The notes beneath the pieces are model-generated. The model worked only from the letters and a program-made list of their open reading frames with translations. It searched no databases and was not told the origin of the DNA. A stretch of 64,000 bases of DNA, from contig NZ_JACHEN010000012.1 of the NCBI RefSeq assembly GCF_014205875.1, forward strand, positions 62,001 to 126,000, read 5' to 3'. Source of the DNA: Anaerosolibacter carboniphilus. GTDB taxonomy: Bacteria; Bacillota; Clostridia; Peptostreptococcales; Thermotaleaceae. The position numbers and the translations under genes were made by a program. The first letter of the stretch is position 1; every line of letters starts with the position of its first letter. Shown here piece by piece: positions 1-7,813 of this stretch.

Positions 1-2
1 AA

Positions 3-356
3 ACTTATAAGTATGACGTGACTTACAAGGATAACTATAAGGTGGAGGTAGTGAATACTACAGAGCGTACGCGATACTTGATTGATATATCAGATAGAGA
101 AAAAGACTATTTGAATGAAATATATCAAGCAAATGGTAAGCTGAAGGCTCCGATTCAAGGATTTGTAAATCCTTTAGGCGGTCTTTATCCAATCGATTTT
201 GATTCAGACGGGATATATGATTTGTTTGCTTTTCAAAGGATTGCAGGCAGATACAATGCAGATTCCTTGGGATATGTTCAAACAACATTAAAATGGAATA
301 AAAGACAGTTTAATCTGTCAGATCAATATGTAGCCATTTTTGGAGCAAAGAAATAG
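3..356 (+). CDS. Partial CDS: C-terminal end of a probable FG-GAP/VCBS-like repeat protein
   Basis: The reading frame is already open at the first complete codon (base 3) and ends at a TAG at 354-356, so the gene begins upstream of the window. The visible 117 residues contain an Asp-rich stretch DFDSDGIYDLFAF, which resembles the calcium-binding turn (DxDxDGxxD) of FG-GAP/VCBS repeats found in secreted beta-propeller proteins. A GTG at 18 is inside the frame but has no ribosome binding site, so it is not taken as the start. A hairpin terminator follows within 20 bases. The function of the full protein cannot be told from this fragment, and the family assignment rests on one motif. Confidence 0.6.
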   Translation, partial: TYKYDVTYKDNYKVEVVNTTERTRYLIDISDREKDYLNEIYQANGKLKAPIQGFVNPLGGLYPIDFDSDGIYDLFAFQRIAGRYNADSLGYVQTTLKWNKRQFNLSDQYVAIFGAKK

Positions 357-374
357 AGAAAAATCGTTTAATAG

Positions 375-410
375 AAATGAGAGCTTTCTAGTGAAAGGAA
401 GTTCTCATTT
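375..410 (+). terminator. Rho-independent terminator after the first partial gene
   Basis: Arms AAATGAGA (375-382) and TCTCATTT (403-410), with an inner CTTTC/GAAAG pairing, form a stem followed by TTCTTTG. It lies directly after the stop codon at 356. Confidence 0.6.
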
Positions 411-416
411 TCTTTG

Positions 417-446
417 TTGAAAGCGAGAGTTTGTTACAATTATATT
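417..446 (+). promoter_or_regulatory. Candidate sigma-A promoter for the GHL10-amidase gene
   Basis: TTGAAA at 417-422 is followed after 18 bases by TATATT at 441-446. A long 5' untranslated region of about 85 bases would separate it from the ATG at 537. This is consensus matching only. Confidence 0.35.
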
Positions 447-536
447 AAGAATACTTGAAGGAGAAGGTCATCTCCATAGATGTGTAGAAATTTTATTGAA
501 AATGATGAATCTACATAATGAATCGAGAGGTGAACC

Positions 537-3446
537 ATGAAAAAGACAGTCAAAATCAGCATTTTTCTTATTATTGCCACATTGGTCCTACATGGACTAA
601 TACCTGGTGTATCTGTTAGTGCCATGGAAGAGGGAGAGCTCCGCGGTGTATGGGTAGCGACGGTAATAAATATTGACTATCCATCACAGGCAACCATTGA
701 GCCCGAATTATTGAAAGATGAGGCAGTAAAGATACTTGATCATGCAGTGGATACAGGACTAAACGCAGTTTTTTTACAGGTTCGTCCAACATCAGATGCA
801 ATCTATAAATCACAGTTGTTTCCTTGGTCAAAGTACTTGACCGGAACCCAAGGGTTAGTGCCTAAAGATGATTTCGATCCTCTAAAATTTTGGATTGAGG
901 AAGCTCATAAACGGGGAATAGAATTGCATGCATGGATCAATCCCTACAGGGTGACGAAAAAAACGGCTGCAGATCCAAAACATGACGTTGCATCACTGGA
1001 TCCTTCCAATCCAGCGCGATTACATCCTGATTGGATTGTAAAACATACCGATGGAAATCTGTACTATGATCCGGGACTGCCAGAGGTTAGAAAATTAGTT
1101 ATCGATGGTATCTTGGAAATCATTAATAATTATGAGGTGGATGGCATCCATTTTGATGACTATTTCTATCCGGGCAAGGACTTCAATGACAAGGCAAGCT
1201 ATGAAAAGTATGGAACTGCCTATGGAAATATCAGTGATTGGCGTAGAGAGAATGTGAACATCCTTATCCGTGATTTATCAAAAGCCATCCTGGAGACTTC
1301 AAAGAACATACGCTTTGGGATTAGCCCTGTAGGTATATGGGCAAACAAGAAAACAAATCCTCTTGGTAGTGATACGCAAGGTATGCAGGCATATTATGAT
1401 CAGTTTGCCGATTCAAGAAAATGGGTAAAAGAGGGTTTGATAGATTATATCGCTCCTCAGATATACTGGAATATTGGATTCACAGCGGCAGACTATAGTA
1501 AGCTGCTATCCTGGTGGAAGGATACAGTGTACGGTACTGGGGTAGATCTATATATTGGACAGGCAGCTTATCGTGCCGGAAATACCGACCCAGCCAGTCC
1601 GTGGTATGGTGTCGCTGAAATTGAAAAGCAGCTTAAACTAAATGCAGATTATCCAGAAGTAAAGGGAAGCATCTTTTTCAGCCAAAAATCTCTGCGGGAT
1701 AATCTTGCCCTAAGTGCAGTGATCAAGGACACCTATCTACAGCGGGATGGAAGCATTGGGTCGAGGCCTCTTAGTGTTGCAAAGCCATCGGACAATACAA
1801 AGACAAATCTAAGTCAGTTTTACCTGTATGGGACTTCTGATCCAAAACAGCCATTATATCTCAATGGACAAGTTGTAGAAAATCGTTCTAAAAATGGTTA
1901 CTTTGGTGTGTTAGTCTCCCTTGTTGAGGGCGAAAATATATTCACATTTTCCCAAGGAGCTTCTTCTGTTACACGTGTAATTAACAGAGAAATTCCTTCT
2001 ACAGCACTTAAAGAAATGAATGTAGCAGAAATTCCTGCCGCATCTGTTTCTCCACAAGCCCAGGTATATCGTATGACAGGAGAAAAAATAACCCTTTCCT
2101 GCCAAGCACCTATAGGCGCTAAGGTAACGGTGAAAATTGATGGAAAGAACTATGATATGAAATCCTCCAATACGGCATCTATTGGCAATGGAATCTATGC
2201 CGATACCTTTACTTATGAATACACCATTCCAGCTTATAAAGGTGAGCCTCGTAATATTGATTTAGGGGCACCTGAATATTCTATGAACTACCAAGGTGTT
2301 GCAAAAACGCAAACGGCTCCAGCTAAGATAGGCGTGATTATGGAAAGCTCACCTTTCTATGCAGAAGTGATCAAAGATGTCGTAGATACCTACGCTACGC
2401 CTGCTTCATCTAATGGAGCGGACTACGAGCTTTATAAGGGAATGGTAGATTATATAACAGGAATGACAGGTGATTACATTCGTTTATCTGCAGGTCAATG
2501 GGTAAAAAAAGAGAATGTAAAAATTTATACAACCCAATCTCAATTACAATCAAAGGTTAAAGCAGCGGAGTATACCGTAGGGGAGGGTTGGGATACATTA
2601 AAGCTAGATATGTCTTCCCCTGTAAGCGCATTTCCATCTTTTGACGGGACATCGATAAAGCTTGATATTTCGAACACTTCATCAGCTGTTACACCTGTTT
2701 TACCAAAGGAATCACTATTTTCATCCGTTGTTGTTTCCAAAAACGGAAACAAAGTTCAATATATTTTTACCCTAAAAGAAAATCAGCCCATCGAAGGTTA
2801 TCACGTTGAAAAAACAGATACGGGGTTAATCTTAAATATTAAAAGACCTGTAGTTGCAAAAGAAGGCACTGAGCCCCTTTCAGGAATAATGATCATGGTG
2901 GATCCAGGCCATGGTGGAAGTGACTCGGGAGCCCAAGGGCCCCTGGGGTTAGATAGTTCAGAAAAAGTAATAAACCTAAATACTGCTATGAAGCTGCGAG
3001 CAGAGCTGGAGAAGCTTGGGGCTACCGTTCTCATGACAAGGACCGAGGACAAAAATGTATCCCTTGAAGAACGCCTAGCTGCTTCTAGAAATGCAAGACC
3101 TGATATGTTTATATCTATTCATGCCAATAGTATGGGGGACAATGTGGATATATCAAAAATTGATGGATTCTCGGTGTTTTATCGAGAAGAATTTGCTCAA
3201 CCCCTTTCAGAGACAGTTTTTAACTATACAATCAATACGTTAAAGCGAAATAATAAGGGAATCCACAATAAAAACTTCTATGTTACCAGAGGGACATGGA
3301 CACCATCCATACTTATTGAAAGTGGTTTTGTACCTAATCCAAATGAATTTGAGTGGTTGATCGATGAAAATGAACAAGGACTGTTGGCCAAGAGTATGGC
3401 GGATGCCATCGTTCAATATTTTAGCCCATCGAAGAGCATTAAATAG
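537..3446 (+). CDS. Secreted GHL10-type glycoside hydrolase fused to an N-acetylmuramoyl-L-alanine amidase
   Basis: A 969-residue exported protein. Residues 1-29 form a signal peptide (Lys-rich start, hydrophobic core, VSA before Met30). Residues about 35-390 match the GHL10/DUF187 (YngK-like) hydrolase family, starting ELRGVWVATV and carrying GIHFDDYFYP near residue 203. Residues about 400-780 are beta-rich spacer sequence, the last part (about 675-770) resembling an AMIN-type cell-wall-binding domain. Residues about 783-965 are an Amidase_3 domain with apparent zinc ligands His792 (DPGHGG), Glu809 and His862 (SIHAN) and catalytic Glu928 (IESGF). All key residues are present. The ATG at 537 has a GAGAGGTGA site 5 bases upstream. 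It probably acts outside the cell on peptidoglycan, with the GHL10 part cleaving an unknown glycan. Confidence 0.88.
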   Translation: MKKTVKISIFLIIATLVLHGLIPGVSVSAMEEGELRGVWVATVINIDYPSQATIEPELLKDEAVKILDHAVDTGLNAVFLQVRPTSDAIYKSQLFPWSKYLTGTQGLVPKDDFDPLKFWIEEAHKRGIELHAWINPYRVTKKTAADPKHDVASLDPSNPARLHPDWIVKHTDGNLYYDPGLPEVRKLVIDGILEIINNYEVDGIHFDDYFYPGKDFNDKASYEKYGTAYGNISDWRRENVNILIRDLSKAILETSKNIRFGISPVGIWANKKTNPLGSDTQGMQAYYDQFADSRKWVKEGLIDYIAPQIYWNIGFTAADYSKLLSWWKDTVYGTGVDLYIGQAAYRAGNTDPASPWYGVAEIEKQLKLNADYPEVKGSIFFSQKSLRDNLALSAVIKDTYLQRDGSIGSRPLSVAKPSDNTKTNLSQFYLYGTSDPKQPLYLNGQVVENRSKNGYFGVLVSLVEGENIFTFSQGASSVTRVINREIPSTALKEMNVAEIPAASVSPQAQVYRMTGEKITLSCQAPIGAKVTVKIDGKNYDMKSSNTASIGNGIYADTFTYEYTIPAYKGEPRNIDLGAPEYSMNYQGVAKTQTAPAKIGVIMESSPFYAEVIKDVVDTYATPASSNGADYELYKGMVDYITGMTGDYIRLSAGQWVKKENVKIYTTQSQLQSKVKAAEYTVGEGWDTLKLDMSSPVSAFPSFDGTSIKLDISNTSSAVTPVLPKESLFSSVVVSKNGNKVQYIFTLKENQPIEGYHVEKTDTGLILNIKRPVVAKEGTEPLSGIMIMVDPGHGGSDSGAQGPLGLDSSEKVINLNTAMKLRAELEKLGATVLMTRTEDKNVSLEERLAASRNARPDMFISIHANSMGDNVDISKIDGFSVFYREEFAQPLSETVFNYTINTLKRNNKGIHNKNFYVTRGTWTPSILIESGFVPNPNEFEWLIDENEQGLLAKSMADAIVQYFSPSKSIK

Positions 3447-3456
3447 GACGGGATGT

Positions 3457-4110
3457 ATGAGGATAGAAATTGAAGATGGGATAATAGAATGTGATATTCA
3501 ATATGGAAAACGGGAAAAACTATCTATTCACATTGATGCCATAGGCCTCATCACCGTGAAAGCTCCTAAGAATATAAGTGAAGAGACTATCATACATGCT
3601 GTAAAGCAGAATGGTAAATGGATAAAAGCAAAATTAGATGAAATCACAAAGATTAAGGAAAGACCTAAGACGAGAGTCTATGATGACCAAGGGAAATTCT
3701 TTTATCTTGGAAAAGAATATTTTCTCCATGAATTGATAAAGACTGGGGAGTTAGGGGAAGAAGAATTAAAGAAGAATCTTAAAAAATTCTACATTACAAG
3801 TTGTGCAAAGATCATTGAAGAGCGAATAAGGATCTATCAGCAACAGTTAGGTGTAAAGCCAAAAAACATTGCAATCGTTGAGTCTAATAGCCAATGGGGA
3901 AGTTGTAGTTCATCTAAGAAACTAACCTTTAATTATCGATTAGCCATGGCGCCTGTGGAAATTATCGATTATGTAATCATCCATGAACTGTGCCACCTGA
4001 TTCATATGAACCATGATCGGTCTTTTTGGCGCCGTGTCGGGAGTATTGTGCCAGATTATAAAAAAAAGCAAGAATATCTGGCAAGACACGGGCATGATAT
4101 GACGTTGTAA
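3457..4110 (+). CDS. YgjP/DUF45-type zinc metallopeptidase
   Basis: A 217-residue protein of the M48-like YgjP (DUF45) family. The gluzincin motif HELCH is at residues 176-180 (His176, Glu177, His180), and a probable third ligand lies in NHDRSFW (His186). The conserved WGSCSS segment and NYRLAMAPVEIIDYVIIHE lead into the active site, typical of the family. The frame is open further upstream to 3364, but that part overlaps the preceding gene; the ATG at 3457 follows that gene's stop by 10 bases with a weak GGACGGGA site and gives a family-typical start. No signal peptide is seen, so it is probably cytoplasmic. It is likely co-transcribed with the amidase fusion. The substrate of this family is not known to me. 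Confidence 0.85.
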   Translation: MRIEIEDGIIECDIQYGKREKLSIHIDAIGLITVKAPKNISEETIIHAVKQNGKWIKAKLDEITKIKERPKTRVYDDQGKFFYLGKEYFLHELIKTGELGEEELKKNLKKFYITSCAKIIEERIRIYQQQLGVKPKNIAIVESNSQWGSCSSSKKLTFNYRLAMAPVEIIDYVIIHELCHLIHMNHDRSFWRRVGSIVPDYKKKQEYLARHGHDMTL

Positions 4111-4160
4111 AACTTGTTGAATAAAAAAGCCTTAGTGAAGCGCAAAGCATATGGCAACAA

Positions 4161-4209
4161 AAGAAGTCCTAATCAACATGATTTGTATTTATGTTGGTCA
4201 GGACTTCTT
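4161..4209. terminator. Convergent bidirectional terminator
   Basis: A 19-bp stem with two imperfect positions (4161-4179 with 4191-4209) starts AAGAAGTCCT and encloses an 11-base loop. It sits between the plus-strand metallopeptidase and the minus-strand lipoprotein. The U-rich tail is clearer on the minus strand (TTCTTTTGTT). Confidence 0.75.
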
Positions 4210-4239
4210 AAATTTTGAGATTCTTTGTTGAATCTAGTA

Positions 4240-4818
4240 TTACTTCTTCAGCTCTTGCTTTCCAGTTACTTTACTTTTGTCATCCATTTTGAATGTGGCC
4301 TTGGCGTCATCCGTCGTAAAAAATACGTTTCCGTCAACGGTAGCATCTACTAACTCAAAGTTAGCCGCAGAAACATATACATCTCCTTTGAAAGTCCCGC
4401 TTTGAATCCTAGCGTTAGGGCTATTGATGGTTAGTTTCGGAGCGGTTAAAGTGAATCTAGCTGTTACATTTCGATTCTCATCCTGAGTGTAAAGAGCGAT
4501 CTTACGCTGAATGATATCCTTCCCAGCATCATCTTTTTTGCCATTCTTAAATTCGCCATCAAGGACAAGCTCCTTATCGGTAGAGAGATCGTTTACAGTC
4601 GCGATAATCCAGGTGCCAGTATTGCTTATAGCCTCTTCAAAGTCTTCTACATTATCTACGATAGAAGCTGTTGTTACCACATCAGGTGTAGTCTCTGGAG
4701 GTGTTGTCTGAGGCGGTGTTGTTGGTTCCGGAGCAGGCGTTGGTGCTGGCTGCTGTGTACATCCTACAAAAAGTGAAGTAAGTAGAACAAATGTTAATAA
4801 TAGGGCTTTGACTTTCAT
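4240..4818 (-). CDS. Secreted lipoprotein with a Pro/Thr-rich linker and a beta-strand-rich C-terminal half
   Basis: A 192-residue lipoprotein. Residues 1-20 form a lipoprotein signal with lipobox LFVGC (Cys20). Residues about 22-50 are a Pro/Thr-rich linker. The remainder lacks a recognised catalytic motif; residues 110-190 hold short repeated strands (SGTFKGDVYV, DATVDGNVFF) that suggest a small solenoid or polymer-forming fold. An AAGGAGG site lies 8 bases upstream of the ATG. It is transcribed alone and is divergent from the MerR gene. The function is unknown; the surface location is inferred from the lipobox. Confidence 0.8.
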   Translation of the reverse strand: MKVKALLLTFVLLTSLFVGCTQQPAPTPAPEPTTPPQTTPPETTPDVVTTASIVDNVEDFEEAISNTGTWIIATVNDLSTDKELVLDGEFKNGKKDDAGKDIIQRKIALYTQDENRNVTARFTLTAPKLTINSPNARIQSGTFKGDVYVSAANFELVDATVDGNVFFTTDDAKATFKMDDKSKVTGKQELKK

Positions 4819-5002
4819 ATAAAAACCTCCTTGAAATAAAGTAGTTTTGGCTTCAAATACATTATTGCCAAAATGATAGGAATTAATGTAGCTTGTATCA
4901 TTTTTGCTAAGTTCTGAGGACTGCTTTAACAGAGTATTTATTAAGCCAGTGATGTAACGCTTTGGACCTCGAGAGTTTTCAGTAAAATATTTATGAAAAT
5001 AC

Positions 5003-5036
5003 GCCTTTTAGGGGTATAATATGTACCCTAAGAGGC
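5003..5036. promoter_or_regulatory. Inverted repeat enclosing a TATAAT box
   Basis: CCTTTTAGGG (5004-5013) and CCCTAAGAGG (5026-5035) are complementary at nine of ten positions and flank TATAAT at 5015-5020. No good -35 box lies on the plus strand, so it may be an operator for either divergent gene. It lies in the 308-base gap 4819-5126. Confidence 0.4.
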
Positions 5037-5073
5037 CCATTCGTTTTTATTGAAAAAATTTTTGAAAAACCCG

Positions 5074-5104
5074 TTGACATTGACGCTGCGTAAAGGTGTA
5101 AAGT
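5074..5104 (+). promoter_or_regulatory. MerR-type promoter with a 19-bp spacer and central operator
   Basis: TTGACA at 5074-5079 and TAAAGT at 5099-5104 are separated by 19 bases, the long spacer typical of promoters activated by MerR-family proteins. Inside the spacer, 5080-5094 is a near-perfect palindrome (TTGACGC-T-GCGTAAA). The next gene encodes a MerR regulator, so autoregulation is likely. Confidence 0.8.
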
Positions 5105-5126
5105 AATATTATCAGGAGGTGATCAC

Positions 5127-5891
5127 GTGGAATACACAGTGCAGAAATTAGGGCAGATAGCGGGGGTTAGCACCAGAACACTGCGGTACTATGATGAAAT
5201 AGAGATTCTTAAGCCGGCAAGAATTAATTCGTCAGGATACCGCATTTATAGTCAAAGAGAAGTCGATAGATTACAGCAGATATTGTTCTACAGGGAATTA
5301 GGTGTAAGTCTAGAAAAAATAAAGGATATTGTAACTGCACCTTCCTTTGATGGGACAAAAGCACTCAGGGAACATCGTGAAAAGCTTCTTGAAAAAAGAG
5401 CACAGTTGGATTTGTTAATAGCAAACGTGGATAAAACCATAGCGCTAACAGAAGGGAGAATAAAAATGACAGATAAAGAAAAATTTGAAGGATTCAAGCA
5501 GAAAATGATAGATGAGAATGAGAAAAAATATGGTGAAGAGATTCGAGAAAAGTATGGGGAAGATGCAGTAAACAAATCCAATGAAAAAGTAAAGAATATG
5601 ACTCAGGAAGAGTATGAAGAAGTCACAAGATTGGCAGAACAAGTAATGGAAACATTGGCTGAAGCTTTCAAAACTGGAGACCCAGCCAGTGAACTGGCGC
5701 AAAAGGCAGCTGATTTGCACAAACGATGGCTAACCTATTATTGGAGTGAATACAGCAAGGAGGCCCATGCCGGAGTGGCGCAAATGTATGTGGATGACGA
5801 AAGATTTAGAGCCTTCTATGATAAAGAGCAACCAGGCACAGCAGAATTCTTAAGAGATGCCATTCTCATTTATACGGGCATGAAAAAATAA
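5127..5891 (+). CDS. MerR-family regulator with a TipAS-type ligand-binding domain
   Basis: A 254-residue transcription activator. Residues 1-70 are the MerR winged helix-turn-helix (VQKLGQIAGVSTRTLRYYDE), about 75-110 the dimerising coiled coil, and about 115-254 a TipAS-like domain (RWLTYYWSEYS, then MYVDDERFRAFYD). In TipA and Mta proteins this domain binds thiopeptide antibiotics or other drugs and triggers promoter untwisting. The GTG start at 5127 is chosen because AGGAGGTGATC lies just upstream. The promoter in front has the 19-bp spacer these proteins act on. No drug pump lies next to it, so its targets besides itself are unknown. Transcription ends at a strong terminator. Confidence 0.92.
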   Translation: MEYTVQKLGQIAGVSTRTLRYYDEIEILKPARINSSGYRIYSQREVDRLQQILFYRELGVSLEKIKDIVTAPSFDGTKALREHREKLLEKRAQLDLLIANVDKTIALTEGRIKMTDKEKFEGFKQKMIDENEKKYGEEIREKYGEDAVNKSNEKVKNMTQEEYEEVTRLAEQVMETLAEAFKTGDPASELAQKAADLHKRWLTYYWSEYSKEAHAGVAQMYVDDERFRAFYDKEQPGTAEFLRDAILIYTGMKK

Positions 5892-5894
5892 TTA

Positions 5895-5936
5895 AAAAAG
5901 GCTGCAGATGAAATAGATTCATCTGCAGCCTTTTTT
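5895..5936 (+). terminator. Rho-independent terminator of the MerR gene
   Basis: An 18-bp perfect stem (5895-5912 with 5919-5936; core GGCTGCAGATGAA) with a six-base loop ends in six T residues. Confidence 0.9.
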
Positions 5937-6031
5937 ATTAAATATTCAGGGGTCCGCTACCAAGTAATCAGTCTGTTATTAGGGACTTATTGGAAGCATG
6001 ATTAATATGCTATAGTGTGGAGGTGTGGCTT

Positions 6032-6280
6032 ATGAAAATCTATAAATTTTATTATCGCATAGAAAAAAAAGCTGGACTGAAAAGTAAGAACGGGGATATT
6101 CAATCAGGACCTGCATACAGTGAACTATGTTTTGAGGCGAAAAAGAAACTGAATAACAAGGAGAGGGATGAAGTAGTCCAAAAGTTTAGAAAGGAACTGG
6201 CGGAGCAATTAGGCGTAAAGGTATGGCACGTAATACCAATCAGTGAAAAAGAGTATACAAAATCTTTAGAAGAAGAATAG
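6032..6280 (+). CDS. Small hypothetical protein (82 aa)
   Basis: An 82-residue charged protein with no motif I recognise. ATG 6032 is preferred over the in-frame GTG at 6017 because GGAGG at 6019-6023 lies 8 bases upstream of it. The sequence is Lys/Glu-rich, with a central amphipathic segment (AKKKLNNKERDEVVQKF), and has no signal peptide or membrane span. It is monocistronic and has its own terminator. Coding is supported by the ribosome binding site and terminator rather than by homology. Confidence 0.6.
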   Translation: MKIYKFYYRIEKKAGLKSKNGDIQSGPAYSELCFEAKKKLNNKERDEVVQKFRKELAEQLGVKVWHVIPISEKEYTKSLEEE

Positions 6281-6387
6281 TATACAAAGGATTTTGAAAA
6301 CACGGTTTTAAAATTGGTGATTAAAGTGTATCCTGTATTAAAATATTTCCTAAGCAGATCGCCACAATATAAACAAATAGTAATATG

Positions 6388-6412
6388 AAGGCATCCGATA
6401 GTGGGTGCCTTT
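6388..6412 (+). terminator. Terminator after the 82-aa gene
   Basis: Stem AAGGCATCC (6388-6396) with GGGTGCCTT (6403-6411), one G-T wobble, a six-base loop and a short T-rich tail. Confidence 0.6.
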
Positions 6413-6512
6413 GTCACATCAGGAAGGAATATTATATAAGAAACTGCAGGATTTCAGAATATTATGTTTAAAATATAAAATATTATATAGATTTAATAAG
6501 AAATAGGGTTAT

Positions 6513-6562
6513 ATCCTAGAAAATATATAAAAAATTATATATCATAAAAGAAAATCTAGGAT
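6513..6562. repeat. Inverted repeat upstream of the threonine-synthase-like gene
   Basis: ATCCTAGA (6513-6520) and TCTAGGAT (6555-6562) are exact complements around an A/T-only interior. It may be a weak stem-loop in the leader or an operator; no protein is assigned to it. Confidence 0.4.
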
Positions 6563-6587
6563 GTATCATACAAAAGGAGGTAACAGG

Positions 6588-6623
6588 ATGCAAGATGAAA
6601 TCAAAAAAGGAAACGCAGATTAA
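6588..6623 (+). CDS. Possible 11-codon leader peptide ORF
   Basis: The best ribosome binding site of this region (GGAGG at 6576-6580) points to ATG 6588 with a 7-base spacing, and this frame reads MQDEIKKGNAD before a TAA at 6621-6623. The main ORF begins 25 bases later at 6649 with its own GGGAGGG site. It may be a translated leader that couples to the PLP enzyme; it may also be chance. The peptide has no run of one amino acid that would suggest a classic attenuator. Confidence 0.35.
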   Translation: MQDEIKKGNAD

Positions 6624-6648
6624 AAAGGTCGTGGGAGGGAAAAATAAT

Positions 6649-7770
6649 ATGTCCATCAAATATGTATGTACTGAATGCGGAAAAAAGTACGATTCAACAA
6701 CTCAGATCTTCAGATGTGAATGTGGTGGCGTCTTGGATTTAGAGTCATTTCCTATTTCCTTTTCTCCATCAGAAATAATAAAGAATGAGTGGAGTTTGTT
6801 TCGATATCTTAAAGCGCTTCCTTTTGAAGATGATTTTGATTTGTGGAAAGATGTCACCATGGGAGAGGGTTTAACGCCTATTGTACCCATTGATAGGAAC
6901 AATCCAAACCTACTGGCGAAGGTTGATTATATGATGCCTACGCTATCTTTTAAGGATCGTGGTGCAGCAGTGTTAATTGCACAAGCTAAGGCGATTGGCG
7001 TAAAAAAAGTGATTCAAGATAGTAGTGGCAATGCTGGAAACTCCATCGCTGCCTATGCTGGCAGGGCTGGTATGGCATGCGACATTTATGTACCTGAAGG
7101 TACTTCCGAAAAGAAGATCAAGCAGATTACTGCCCATGGAGCAAAGATTCATGTCATCAAGGGAACGAGGGAGGATACTGCAAGGGCGGCGTTGGAGGCT
7201 GTAGAAAAAGGAGGAGGTTTCTATGCAAGTCATGTTTATAATCCGTTCTTCTATCAGGGAACCAAAACCTATGCCTATGAAATCTATGAACAATTAAAAG
7301 GAGATGTTCCAGAAATCTTGGTCATACCCGTGGGAAACGGCACCTTGCTTTTAGGTTCCTACTATGGCTTCAAAGAGTTATTGGATGTAGGTCTCATCAA
7401 AAAAATGCCAAGGATCATAGCAGTCCAAGCTGAAGGCTGCGCACCCATATACAAGGCTTTCAAAGAAGGCAGGGATTCCGTTGAAGAGGTTACCAACAGC
7501 GGTACACTGGCAGAGGGAATTGCTATTGCGGCGCCAAAGCGTGGAAAACAAATATTGGAGGCTGTAAGGGCGACAGCAGGGGAGATCATTAAAGCTCCAG
7601 AGGATAAGATTGTTGAAGCCAGAGAATATTTAGCAGAAAAAGGATTCTATGTAGAACCCACAACAGCTGCCACTTATGCAGGATTCATGACCTATTATAA
7701 AGAAAATAGCAGTAGGATGTGTGGGAAAATATTAATACCGCTGTGTGGTGCAGGATTGAAAGCAAACTAA
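6649..7770 (+). CDS. Threonine-synthase-like PLP-dependent enzyme with zinc ribbon
   Basis: A 373-residue fold-type II PLP enzyme. An N-terminal zinc ribbon carries Cys7, Cys10, Cys23 and Cys25; the PLP lysine is Lys102 in LSFKDRG; SSGNAGNS is the substrate/PLP loop and PVGNGTLLLG binds the cofactor phosphate. This is the architecture of threonine synthases that convert O-phosphohomoserine to threonine, but related enzymes have other substrates. Start 6649 has GGGAGGG 9 bases upstream; an in-frame ATG at 6595 would be 14 bases from the strong site and adds 18 Lys-rich residues. It is followed by an amidohydrolase and an ABC importer rather than by threonine biosynthesis genes, so a catabolic role is possible. 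Confidence 0.82.
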   Translation: MSIKYVCTECGKKYDSTTQIFRCECGGVLDLESFPISFSPSEIIKNEWSLFRYLKALPFEDDFDLWKDVTMGEGLTPIVPIDRNNPNLLAKVDYMMPTLSFKDRGAAVLIAQAKAIGVKKVIQDSSGNAGNSIAAYAGRAGMACDIYVPEGTSEKKIKQITAHGAKIHVIKGTREDTARAALEAVEKGGGFYASHVYNPFFYQGTKTYAYEIYEQLKGDVPEILVIPVGNGTLLLGSYYGFKELLDVGLIKKMPRIIAVQAEGCAPIYKAFKEGRDSVEEVTNSGTLAEGIAIAAPKRGKQILEAVRATAGEIIKAPEDKIVEAREYLAEKGFYVEPTTAATYAGFMTYYKENSSRMCGKILIPLCGAGLKAN

Positions 7771-7813
7771 TAATGTTTACTTAGAAATAAAATGAGAAAA
7801 GAGGTGCTTCCCT

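Noticed and set aside
3364..3456. Longer start for the YgjP metallopeptidase
   Set aside because: The extra 31 codons lie in the 3' end of the amidase gene in another frame and have no ribosome binding site.
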